This document shows, piece after piece, positions 8,050-15,898 of a stretch of DNA of 64,000 nt (the first letter of the stretch is position 1; each line of letters starts with the position of its first letter). A program made the position numbers and the translations under genes. Source of the DNA: PALSA-243 sp049522755 (GTDB lineage: Bacteria; Acidobacteriota; Terriglobia; Bryobacterales; Bryobacteraceae); the NCBI GenBank assembly GCA_049522755.1, contig JBEKNN010000007.1, positions 14,762 to 78,761 of the forward strand, written 5' to 3'. Under the pieces are notes generated by a model that worked only from the letters and a program-made list of their open reading frames with translations, made no database searches and was not told the origin of the DNA.

Positions 8050-8778
8050 GTGGTGGCATGGTGGTGTGGTCGCATGGTGTCGTGGCGCACGCACTTTTGC
8101 GTGCCGCGTTCACAATCGTGTGAACGCGTCTTAGCGGCCGTCTCCGCCGCGTTCGCGCAACCCTCGCCGCAAGGCGTCAATTTCTACTCGATCGAAAAGG
8201 AAATCGAGCTCGGGAAACAACTGGCGGCTGATACGCAGACGTCACAGCAGGCGCAGCTCGACGCGCGCCTCCAGGCGATCGGGGACAAGCTCGCCGCCGG
8301 GACCGACGGCGCTTTTCAATATCGCTTCTTCGTGTACTCCAACGTAACTCCGCAGTTCGATCCGATCGCGCTGCCCGGCGGGCCGGTCTTTGTGGCGCAG
8401 AGTATGCTTTCCGCCGACGACGCAGAAACGGCGGCTATTCTCGCCCATGCGATCGCGCACATCGCGCTGCGGCACTACACCCGTGAGCTGACTCGGCGCG
8501 AGATCGGCGCGACCGCATCGGCCAACACGATGGGCGCGACCAACGACTCCGTCCGGCTGGCGTCGAAAAACTATAACGCGCAATCGAATACCAATTTCGA
8601 ATTCGATGCCGACAGGTTCGCCGTCAAACTCATGATCGATGCAGGATACGACCCGCAGGCTCTGGTCCGCTGGTTGGAATCGTTTCCCGTCCCTAAAACG
8701 AACCTTGCGCTTGGCGACCAGCCCGCTCCCGGACGCCGCATCCAGGCGGCGCAGCAAGCCATCCGAGCCGCGCAATAG
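8050..8778 (+). CDS. M48-like metallopeptidase homologue lacking catalytic Glu
   Basis: A 242-residue protein resembling secreted M48 peptidases: FDPIALPGGPVFVAQSML (103-120), then LAHAIAHIALRH where the zinc motif should be. The motif is HAIAH (133-137), so the catalytic Glu of HEXXH is Ala, while both His and the downstream FEFDADRFA segment (third ligand region) remain. A single base change from GAG to GCG would explain it. Residues 11-27 are encoded by a family E repeat (8082-8130), which appears to interrupt the signal peptide; its end (VLAAVSAAFAQ, 28-37) is still visible. The GTG start is uncertain. Likely inactive as a peptidase. Confidence 0.7.
   Translation: MVAWWCGRMVSWRTHFCVPRSQSCERVLAAVSAAFAQPSPQGVNFYSIEKEIELGKQLAADTQTSQQAQLDARLQAIGDKLAAGTDGAFQYRFFVYSNVTPQFDPIALPGGPVFVAQSMLSADDAETAAILAHAIAHIALRHYTRELTRREIGATASANTMGATNDSVRLASKNYNAQSNTNFEFDADRFAVKLMIDAGYDPQALVRWLESFPVPKTNLALGDQPAPGRRIQAAQQAIRAAQ
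8082..8130. repeat. Family E palindromic repeat, copy E2, inside the M48-like gene
   Basis: Matches copy E1 (409-457) at 42 of 49 positions, with the same two inverted repeats (GCACGCA/TGCGTGC and GCGTTCACA/TGTGAACGC). Here the element falls between the presumed start and the end of the signal peptide of the M48-like gene and is read through in frame. Confidence 0.8.
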
Positions 8779-8782
8779 GTGG

Positions 8783-9244
8783 TTACCTGCGCACTTGCGC
8801 GCCTTCAGGCAGTACCGACGACGGCGGCCCGCCCGGGCGGTCATCGTCGGCGGAAAATGTGCGGCCAATCGCGGCCTGCCCTCCGAACAACGGGAAGTAA
8901 TCTGACCAGACATGCGCCGCCCCCAACTGCCCATCGGCCGTTCCGCCGTCGTAAGCGGCGATCAGGTCGAAAGCCCTCGTGGTTTGCCGCCAGACGTTGA
9001 AGTTCAACACCGAGGTCAACGCCAGCATCCCGCCCGGCGATTTGACCATCACCCGCACTAGCCGGTCCGCCTCGGGATAGGGCAGCGGCTTAAGCAGCAC
9101 CGCGTTGACCACCGAGAAGACCGCAGAGTTTGCGCCCATGCCCAACGCAATCACCGCCAGCGCCGTAGCCGTGAAGCCCGGCGAGCGGCCGAGCATTCCC
9201 AACCCATGGCGGACATCGCGCGCGGGGCGTTCCCAGAAGCTCAT
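8783..9244 (-). pseudogene. ADOP-type ABC permease, N-terminal remnant
   Basis: Only about 150 residues of a family that is normally about 800. It keeps the characteristic start (MSFWERPARDVRHGLGMLGRSPGF), the first membrane helix (TATALAVIALGMGANSAVFSVVNAVLL) and PLPYPEADRLVRV, then skips through FNVWRQTTRAFDLIAAYDGG to YFPLFGGQAAIGRTFSADDDRPGG and stops. The rest of the MacB-like periplasmic domain and both FtsX membrane domains are missing. It ends five bases from the stop of the M48-like gene on the other strand. A non-functional fragment is the simplest reading. Confidence 0.75.
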
Positions 9245-9350
9245 CACGCGCAGAATAGCAATCCGGCTTCCATGCAACTCGCGGAATCAAGGCCCACGCC
9301 GGGCTTCCGGCTGTACGCCTATGGGATTGCCTGCCCGTTGGTGAGACGCC

Positions 9351-10070
9351 TCAACCCCACTTCGTCCACCGCCGAACCACGCCCCAGCTCGGATCGGGCC
9401 CGGCGACCGGCGTCTGGATCACCCCCACCTTTGCGTAGTAAGCGTGGATCGACTGGTCGCCGGGAACCGCCGGCGACGCCTTGGTATACGCTGCGCTTCC
9501 CGTGGCGAGCCCGACGTGATGGCCGTTGGCCGTGTATAAGATGTCCGCGGGCAGAATGTCGACCTGGGTAATTGGCGTCTGGCTGCCGGGCTTCGGCCAG
9601 ATCTGCTCCGCGACGTTCTTCATGATCGTACCGGGCGGCAGGATCGCCGGACCCAATACCGTTCGAAAGCAAGCCCGCACGAAGCTGGCGCAATCGAAGT
9701 GCATCTTGTTTTTGCACGCCTCGCCGTACACCGCCGCCGACGCGCTGGGGTTGACCGTATCGCCGTCCAGGTAGTAGCGCGGAAACAGGAAAGCCGCCGC
9801 GTCCACTGTCGCCAGGGCCGCCTCGCTCGACCCGGTCCATTGTGTCCGCACCGCGGTTTTGGCGCAGCGCCCGGCGCAAAAGTGCGTCCCATCGGTGGAG
9901 GCCGCCAGCACGTGCCGCTTGGTCACGTCCGTGCTGAAGTTGTTGGCGGCCAGTGGAACCACGCCGGAATCCGGCGCGCCCCAGTAATAGTGTGTGCCAT
10001 TCTGCAAAAGTCCCAACGCCACGTTGACCACTCGCAAACGTAACGCCAATTCCTGATCGGAAACCGCCAT
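9351..10070 (-). CDS. NlpC/P60-like cysteine hydrolase domain protein
   Basis: A 239-residue protein with HFDCASFVRACF, which fits the nucleophile segment of NlpC/P60/CHAP papain-like hydrolases (Cys127), and GHHVGLATG about 58 residues later for the catalytic His. Such domains cleave peptidoglycan peptides or related amides. No signal peptide or cell-wall-binding domain is seen, which is unusual for a peptidoglycan enzyme. The start at 10070 is chosen for its strong GGAGG site at 10076-10080; an upstream ATG at 10130 lacks one. Exact family is not certain. Confidence 0.65.
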   Translation of the reverse strand: MAVSDQELALRLRVVNVALGLLQNGTHYYWGAPDSGVVPLAANNFSTDVTKRHVLAASTDGTHFCAGRCAKTAVRTQWTGSSEAALATVDAAAFLFPRYYLDGDTVNPSASAAVYGEACKNKMHFDCASFVRACFRTVLGPAILPPGTIMKNVAEQIWPKPGSQTPITQVDILPADILYTANGHHVGLATGSAAYTKASPAVPGDQSIHAYYAKVGVIQTPVAGPDPSWGVVRRWTKWG

Positions 10071-10241
10071 GTCTTCCTCCGCAAAACTACCGTCACTCCC
10101 TGGATAAGGCAGAACGCGATTCACAGTCAAGTGGAGTAGTCCCAGTTTCCTGTTCGATCGGGAACAGTACTGCTGGGCGTTGCACTACCGCAACGTAGGA
10201 GATTGGTGATATGGTGGCGCTACCCGGAATGGGAGAACCTG

Positions 10242-10976
10242 ATGCGCATCGCGATCGTATCCGACATCCACGGCAACCGGACGGCGTTTGAGGCAGTCCT
10301 TGCGGATCTGCGGCAAACGTCTCCCGATTTAGTTCTGCACGGCGGCGATCTGGCGGACGCCGGATCGAGTCCCGCCGAGATTGTGGATCGCATTCGCGAT
10401 CTCGGCTGGCAAGGCGTGCTCGGCAATACGGATGAAATGCTTTTCAAGCCCGAGTCGCTGACCGATTATGCGATGCAATCTCCCCAGATGCAGCCGCTTC
10501 TCGCCACCATCCATGAGATGGCGGCAGCGACCTGTGGAGCGTTGGGAGAAGAGCGCCTCGCCTGGCTGAGCGCCCTGCCGCACACTCAGGTTCACGGTCC
10601 GATGGCGCTGGTACATGCCAGTCCCGAGAGTGTCTGGCGCGCGCCCGCGCACACGGCGAGCGACGCCGAGCTGGAGTCGGTTTACGCGCCGCTCGGCCGG
10701 CCCATTGCCATCTACGCGCACATCCATCGACCGTACATTCGGAGCGTTTCAGGAATGGGCCATTCTGCAATGATGCTTGCCAACACAGGCAGCGTCAGTC
10801 TTTCTTACGACGGCGATCGCCGCGCCGCATATCTCTTGCTGGACGATTCCCAGCCGGCAATCCGGCGCGTAGAGTATGACGTGGCCAAAGAGATTAAAGC
10901 GCTGTCCACTTGTACTCTTCCCCACGCCAATTGGGTTGCGAAAATGCTGGCCAGCGCCAGCCCCCAAATGCCGTAA
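10242..10976 (+). CDS. Calcineurin-like metallophosphoesterase (YfcE/MJ0936 type)
   Basis: A 244-residue protein with the metallophosphoesterase signature: DIHGN (8-12), HGGDLAD (33-39), GNTDE (61-65), then HIHRPYIR and ANTGSVSL near the C-terminus. These give the two-metal site of the phosphodiesterase superfamily. Substrate unknown. The ATG at 10242 has GGGAG six bases upstream (10231-10235) and starts directly at MRIAIVSDIHGN; the earlier in-frame codons add unrelated residues. Stand-alone gene. Confidence 0.88.
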   Translation: MRIAIVSDIHGNRTAFEAVLADLRQTSPDLVLHGGDLADAGSSPAEIVDRIRDLGWQGVLGNTDEMLFKPESLTDYAMQSPQMQPLLATIHEMAAATCGALGEERLAWLSALPHTQVHGPMALVHASPESVWRAPAHTASDAELESVYAPLGRPIAIYAHIHRPYIRSVSGMGHSAMMLANTGSVSLSYDGDRRAAYLLLDDSQPAIRRVEYDVAKEIKALSTCTLPHANWVAKMLASASPQMP

Positions 10977-11114
10977 ACAGCGCGCTCCCAGCATTGTGTT
11001 CCGTGCGGGGACGCTCTACTTCGCCTTGACATCCGTGTGGGGCCGCTTGCACCGGTATCCTACACTCTGGTATAAAACGCTAGTCGCCGCTTGCGCTCGA
11101 GCGGCTTCGGTCAA

Positions 11115-11720
11115 ATGCCCGAGAAGAAGAAAAGTACCGCCAGGAAATCCACCGAGAGGCGTATGACGAATCCGCAGGCCACTGCAGCCGTGAAATCCTC
11201 AGAACCCGTTGGCGCCATCGCAGCGCCGCCCTTGAACGGACAAAATCAATTGAGCAGTTTCGAAGCCGCCATGAAGCTATTTCATACGCGGAACATGAAA
11301 CAGGCGCGCGAATTGTTCGAACAGGCGGCGCGGGGCCCGGAGCGGGATGTGGCGCAGCGGTCGCGGCTGCACATCGCGATGTGCGACCGGCGCCTGGAAC
11401 AGGCGGGCGTCAGTTTGCGATCGGCCGACGACTACTACACCTACGGCATCGCGCTGCTGAACTCGCGCAAGATCGTGGAAGCGCGGACGCATCTGGAACA
11501 GGCTCTCCGTCTGGCGCCGGAGGCCGACCATATTCATTATGCGGTGGCGGCGGCGCAGGCCCTCAATGGCGATCTGACCGGTGCGCACGAGCACCTCAAG
11601 CGCGCTATCGAAATAGAGCCGCGGAACCGGCTTCACGCTCGCCAGGACACGGATTTCGCGCACCTGGCGCATCAGGCGCCGTTCGAGGCGCTGCTCTATC
11701 CCGATAAGAAGAGCTGGTAG
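11115..11720 (+). CDS. TPR-repeat protein
   Basis: A 201-residue protein with a Lys/Ser/Thr-rich start (MPEKKKSTARKS) and then helical TPR-like repeats: FEAAMKLFHTRNMKQARELFEQAA, YYTYGIALLNSRKIVEARTHLEQALRLAPE and YAVAAAQALNGDLTGAHEHLKRAIEIEP each in outline. No signal peptide. Its TAG stop overlaps the GTG start of yvcK by one base, so the two are translationally coupled. A scaffolding role near envelope-precursor control is suggested only by the neighbours yvcK and glmU. Confidence 0.8.
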   Translation: MPEKKKSTARKSTERRMTNPQATAAVKSSEPVGAIAAPPLNGQNQLSSFEAAMKLFHTRNMKQARELFEQAARGPERDVAQRSRLHIAMCDRRLEQAGVSLRSADDYYTYGIALLNSRKIVEARTHLEQALRLAPEADHIHYAVAAAQALNGDLTGAHEHLKRAIEIEPRNRLHARQDTDFAHLAHQAPFEALLYPDKKSW

Positions 11721-12715
11721 TGGCCGCGCCGCCGCCGCTTCGCGTGGTCGCCATCGGGGGCGGCACCGGCCTTTCCGCGCTGCTGCAGGGGCTCAAGCGG
11801 CATGCGTGGACCGGCGAAGTGGATATCACCGCCATCGTGACGGTGACTGACGACGGAGGCAGCTCCGGGCGCCTGCGCCGCCAGTTCGACGTGCTGCCGC
11901 CGGGCGATATCCGCAACTGCATGGTGGCGCTCAGCGAAGATTCGGCGCTGCTGGCGCGGTTGTTCCAATATCGTTTCGATAGCGGCCGGGGTCTCAAGGG
12001 ACACAGCTTCGGCAACCTGTTCCTGATGGCTTTGACGCAAATCATGGGCGATTTTCCGGATGCGGTGAAGGTGTCCTCGGAGGTGCTCAAGATCGCCGGC
12101 CGCATCTTTCCCTCCACGGCCGCCAATGTGGCGCTTGAGGCTACGCTGGCAAATGGAACGACCGTGATTGGCGAAACGCGCATCAGCCGGAGCAAACAGC
12201 CGATTCGATCCATCCGGCTGCGGCCCCGGAAAGCCGAGCCTCTGGCGGAAACTCTGGCGGCCATTGCGGACGCGGACGTGATCACGCTGGGGCCGGGGTC
12301 GCTGTTCACCAGCGTGATCCCCAACCTGCTGGTGGAGGGCATTGCAGCGGCGCTGCGCCGGTCGCCCGCGGTCAAGGCGTATTTCGTGAATCTGATGTCG
12401 CAGCCCGGAGAAACCACGGAATTCACCGCGTCCGACCACATTCGCGCCCTGCGTAAACACGCTGGCGGGCAGTTGCTGGACTATGCGGTAATCAATATCC
12501 GCCCCATCACATCGGCGATGAAGACGCGCTACGCCAGTCAGCAGGCGTTGCCGGTGGTGAACGACATCGACGCGCTCTTCAAACTGGGAGTAAAGGTGAT
12601 GGGGGGGAAACTGGCGCGGCACGGCGAGACGCTGAAGCACGATCCCGAGGCGACGGCAGCGGTAGCGGTGAAACTGGCGCAAGAGGGACGGCAGCGGCGC
12701 GACTCGCGGAAATAG
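11720..12715 (+). CDS. yvcK: YvcK/CofD-like gluconeogenesis factor
   Basis: A 331-residue member of the YvcK family, which binds UDP-sugars and links carbon status to cell-wall synthesis in Bacillus. Seen are GGGTGLSALL (13-22), TVTDDGGSSGRLRR, PPGDIRNC, GHSFGNLFL and the LGPGSLFTSVIPNL segment, all diagnostic. The GTG at 11720 overlaps the preceding stop (TAGTG). glmU follows 24 bases later; since GlmU makes UDP-GlcNAc, the pairing fits a cell-wall precursor module. Confidence 0.92.
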   Translation: MAAPPPLRVVAIGGGTGLSALLQGLKRHAWTGEVDITAIVTVTDDGGSSGRLRRQFDVLPPGDIRNCMVALSEDSALLARLFQYRFDSGRGLKGHSFGNLFLMALTQIMGDFPDAVKVSSEVLKIAGRIFPSTAANVALEATLANGTTVIGETRISRSKQPIRSIRLRPRKAEPLAETLAAIADADVITLGPGSLFTSVIPNLLVEGIAAALRRSPAVKAYFVNLMSQPGETTEFTASDHIRALRKHAGGQLLDYAVINIRPITSAMKTRYASQQALPVVNDIDALFKLGVKVMGGKLARHGETLKHDPEATAAVAVKLAQEGRQRRDSRK

Positions 12716-12739
12716 CGGCTGGCGGACATAATAGTAGGG

Positions 12740-14143
12740 ATGCCATCTCCCGTGACAATTGTGATTCTGGCCGCCGGCCTGGGCACCCGCATGAAATCGC
12801 GCAAGGCCAAGGTGCTGCATCGCGCGGGCGGCAAGACTCTGATCGAACACGTGGTGGAGACGGCGTTGAGGCTGACCTCAGCGGATCGCATTGCCGTGGT
12901 GGTGGGACATCAGGCGGAAGAAGTGCGGAAGGCGGTGACGCACGCGGGCATCCGGTTCGTGGAGCAGAAGGAGCAAAAGGGCACGGGCCATGCGGTGATG
13001 GTTTGCCGCGAGGCGCTGGGCGCGCTGGACGGCTACCTGATGATTCTCTACGGCGATTCGCCTCTGCTATTGCCCGAGACGCTGCAGCGGCTGATCGACC
13101 GGCAGCGCGGCGCGGCATCGGACACTCAGGCCGCGGGCACATTGATGAGCGCCATTATGGGCGACCCGACGGGCTACGGGCGGGTGATCCGCGACAGCTT
13201 AGACCATGTAGTGGAGATTGTGGAACAGAAGGCCGCGAACCACCAGCAGCTCGCCATTCGCGAGGCGAACATGGGCATCTATTGCTATCGCGCGGACCTG
13301 TTCTGGAAGTATGTGGACGAGATCCGGCCCGACAATCCGGCGGGCGAGTATTACCTGACAGACATGGTTGCGATTCTGGACCGGGCCGGATTCTACGTGG
13401 AGGCGATGCAAATTCCGAGCGCCGACGAAGCGCTGGGCATCAACGACCGCGTGGATCTGGCGCACGTGGACCGCATTCTGCGCCACCGGAAGACGCGCGA
13501 GCTGATGATCGGCGGCGTGACCATCGAGAGGCCGGAGACAGTGTCGATTGACGGGGATGTGCGCATCGGGATGGATAGCGTGGTGGAACCGTTTGCGCGC
13601 ATTTTGGGACGGACGACGATCGGCGAGAATTGCCGGGTAGGCGCGGGAGCGATCATCCAGGATTCGGAAATCGCGGATGACGTGGAGATCTTGCCGTACA
13701 CCATTGTGAACCGGTCTAAGCTGGAACGCGGCGTGGAGGCGGGACCTTTCGCGCGTCTGCGATTCGACAACCTCGTGGGGGAAGGCGCGCATATCGGCAA
13801 CTTTGTGGAATTGAAAAAGACGCACATGGGCGCGGGCGCGAAGGCCAATCATCTGGCGTACCTGGGCGATGCCGAGATCGGCGCGAAGACGAACATCGGC
13901 GCGGGAACGATCACGTGCAATTACGATGGATTCCACAAGCACCAGACAGTAATTGGCGAAGGCGCGTTTGTGGGCAGCAACTCGTCGCTGGTGGCGCCGG
14001 TCGAGATCGGCGATGGGGCGATGGTGGGCGCGGGGTCGGTGATTACCGAGCCGGTGCCCGCGGATTCGCTGGCGATCAGCCGGCCGCCGCAGGTGGTGAA
14101 ACCGGAGTGGGCCCGGAAGCGGCGGGCGTTGGCGAGGAAATAG
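12740..14143 (+). CDS. glmU: Bifunctional GlcNAc-1-P uridyltransferase / GlcN-1-P acetyltransferase
   Basis: Makes UDP-N-acetylglucosamine for peptidoglycan and lipopolysaccharide. The 467-residue protein has the nucleotidyltransferase motif LAAGLGTRMKS (10-20) and KGTGHAVM, YGDSPLL in the N-terminal Rossmann-like half, then a left-handed beta-helix from about 250 with hexapeptide repeats (IGENCRVGAGAII, IGAKTNIGAGTI, GDGAMVGAGSVI) and the acetyltransferase segment KANHLAYLGD...TCNYDG. Length is typical. It ends convergently with pgl, with a double hairpin between. Confidence 0.97.
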   Translation: MPSPVTIVILAAGLGTRMKSRKAKVLHRAGGKTLIEHVVETALRLTSADRIAVVVGHQAEEVRKAVTHAGIRFVEQKEQKGTGHAVMVCREALGALDGYLMILYGDSPLLLPETLQRLIDRQRGAASDTQAAGTLMSAIMGDPTGYGRVIRDSLDHVVEIVEQKAANHQQLAIREANMGIYCYRADLFWKYVDEIRPDNPAGEYYLTDMVAILDRAGFYVEAMQIPSADEALGINDRVDLAHVDRILRHRKTRELMIGGVTIERPETVSIDGDVRIGMDSVVEPFARILGRTTIGENCRVGAGAIIQDSEIADDVEILPYTIVNRSKLERGVEAGPFARLRFDNLVGEGAHIGNFVELKKTHMGAGAKANHLAYLGDAEIGAKTNIGAGTITCNYDGFHKHQTVIGEGAFVGSNSSLVAPVEIGDGAMVGAGSVITEPVPADSLAISRPPQVVKPEWARKRRALARK

Positions 14144-14157
14144 CGGAATCGGGATTA

Positions 14158-14199
14158 GGCCGATTGACAATCGGCCGCAGATTAAACAATCTGCCCCAC
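14158..14199 (+). repeat. Family A double hairpin, copy A3; possible bidirectional terminator
   Basis: GGCCGATTGACAATCGGCC is followed at once by GCAGATT-AAAC-AATCTGC and CCCAC. Same layout and same 3' end as A1/A2 but with different stem bases that still pair. It fills the space between the convergent glmU and pgl genes; the last base is the first base of the pgl stop codon on the minus strand. It could terminate transcription from both sides, though it lacks a T-run. Confidence 0.75.
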
Positions 14200-14900
14200 T
14201 AAGTCAAAAACCACGTCATCTCACCTCCATCGCGGAGTCCAATCTGCGACGGATATTTCTTTGGATCGTACTCATCGCCAAACACGTGGCCCAGCGCCTC
14301 GGCTTTGTCGGGCCCCGGCGCGTAGACTACCGTGTGCACGGCAGCCAACAGCACCCCGGGCAACAGCGTCACCCGCCACTGGTTAAACTTCGCCGCGAAT
14401 GTGGCCGCCGCAATCCCCGCGCGGTCGTCAATCAACGGATCGCCTGGAAACAGGCTCGCGGTGTGCGCATCGGGCCCCACGCCGCGATGAAGCGCGTCAA
14501 AGCGCGGCAACGCGGATTCCGCCAGGCTGAAAAATGCGCGGATTTCGTCCGCGTAGCGACGGGCCGCTTCTTCAGGCGCTATCTCGCCCACCACACGGTG
14601 AACCTGCGTCTCCGGAATTCCCGCGGGCTCGATCAGGTATTCCTTCACCAGCTTATAATTGCTGGCGCCGTCCGTAGGCGGCACGCAGCGCTCGTCCACC
14701 CAGAAGATATGCACGCCCCGCCAATTGAACTTCGCAGCGGCCATCCGCGCAAACAGCCGCTTGGGCGAAGACCCACCGGAGACCGCCAGCGTGGCGCGGC
14801 CATTCGCGCGAACCGCCTCGCCCAATATCGCCAGCACATGCTGCGCGCAAGCTTCGGCCGCGGCGCCTTCATCGGCGGATTCGATGCGCCGCACGCTCAT
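14199..14900 (-). CDS. pgl: 6-phosphogluconolactonase (DevB type)
   Basis: Hydrolyses 6-phosphogluconolactone to 6-phosphogluconate in the oxidative pentose phosphate pathway. The 233 residues include AVSGGSSPKRLFARM (phosphate-binding loop), FWVDERCVPPTD, NYKLVKEYL and GVGPDAHTASLFPG. The last motif normally reads GPDGHTASLFPG, so one Gly is Ala here; the catalytic His remains. Its start overlaps the opcA stop by four bases (ATGA). Third gene of zwf-opcA-pgl. Confidence 0.94.
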   Translation of the reverse strand: MSVRRIESADEGAAAEACAQHVLAILGEAVRANGRATLAVSGGSSPKRLFARMAAAKFNWRGVHIFWVDERCVPPTDGASNYKLVKEYLIEPAGIPETQVHRVVGEIAPEEAARRYADEIRAFFSLAESALPRFDALHRGVGPDAHTASLFPGDPLIDDRAGIAAATFAAKFNQWRVTLLPGVLLAAVHTVVYAPGPDKAEALGHVFGDEYDPKKYPSQIGLRDGGEMTWFLT

Positions 14901-15898
14901 GACCCGACTCCGGCCAGGCGCTGCGCCGAGGCCACCGTCTTCTCAAACACCGGGTCGCCGTCCACGATGCGCAGTTCCTCGGCGATCAACGAGTATTCCG
15001 AGCGCGCCGGCAGGTTGTTGCAGTAGGCCAGTCCGCCAACCGTCACGATCAGCCGCGCCCCGCGCCGCTCGAGCTCGGCGGAAAACCCGGGCCCGGAAAG
15101 CTCGACTCTCTGCATTTCGCCCGGCACGCTTTCGCCCGTCCGCGTCATGTGGAATTCCGGGTACACGGTCGCCGACGCCAGCGCATCCATCACCCACGCG
15201 CCCAGATACCATGCGGCTACCGGGGGCTCGCCCGCCGTCTCAATCGCCACTTTAGTAATGCGTCGCGACTCCGCCAGGTTATGCCGGTTCTCAAAGATCT
15301 GCGACAAGGTCTCGCGCCAGCGGGTTAGCCGCGTCCAGGAAAAATCGCCCACCAGAACGCCGTGCGCGGACCGGTCGGGGATTTGTCGCAGCGCCGCTAG
15401 CGGATTTCGCAAACCAGCGCTATCGAGAATCACTCTATGCGCCATCGCCGCGATGGGCTGGAACTCGGGCATCTCGAGAATCCGCGCGCTGCGGCACCAC
15501 AAAATCAACGGCAGGTCCGCAACCGCCAGCGGCAGCACTACCGAGGGCAAATCGGCCAACGCCGCATCGGTGGCCGTGATTTCCACCTGCTCGCAGCAGA
15601 CTTTGCGATGCTGCCCGAACGGCATCCAGCATTGCGCGGAGACGCGCTCCGAGAGCATTCGCTCGCCGGCGCCGCGCAGCCGCACCACAATCGCCCGCGC
15701 CGGGTATTCCGGCATCAGCGCGGCGATGGTTTCGCCCAGCTCAGACACATCGTCGCTCTCTTCGGTGAGCGTCACCAACGTCATGGAGCACGCGCGCAAC
15801 GCTCCGTCCGCGGCGTCTCCGTGAGTTTCCTTGCTCAGGGTGACCCACAAGTCCGAGAGTTCGCGCAGGATCTTTTCGGGAGCGATGCTGCCGCCCAT
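14897..15898 (-). CDS. opcA: Glucose-6-phosphate dehydrogenase assembly protein OpcA
   Basis: A 333-residue OpcA-family protein. In cyanobacteria OpcA is an allosteric effector and assembly factor of glucose-6-phosphate dehydrogenase. Recognisable are RACSMTLVTLTEE, EYPARAIVV, VCCEQVEI, LPLILWCR and the DFSWTRLTRWRE segment. The ATG at 15898 overlaps the zwf stop by one base (TAATG) and follows GGAGG at good distance; an in-frame ATG five codons upstream is less likely. Tight packing between zwf and pgl supports the call. Confidence 0.93.
   Translation of the reverse strand: MGGSIAPEKILRELSDLWVTLSKETHGDAADGALRACSMTLVTLTEESDDVSELGETIAALMPEYPARAIVVRLRGAGERMLSERVSAQCWMPFGQHRKVCCEQVEITATDAALADLPSVVLPLAVADLPLILWCRSARILEMPEFQPIAAMAHRVILDSAGLRNPLAALRQIPDRSAHGVLVGDFSWTRLTRWRETLSQIFENRHNLAESRRITKVAIETAGEPPVAAWYLGAWVMDALASATVYPEFHMTRTGESVPGEMQRVELSGPGFSAELERRGARLIVTVGGLAYCNNLPARSEYSLIAEELRIVDGDPVFEKTVASAQRLAGVGS

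Noticed and set aside
11026..11076. TTGACA at 11026-11031 with TATAAA or TATCCT downstream as promoter of the TPR-yvcK-glmU run
   Set aside because: The spacings (24 or more bases) do not fit a sigma70 promoter.
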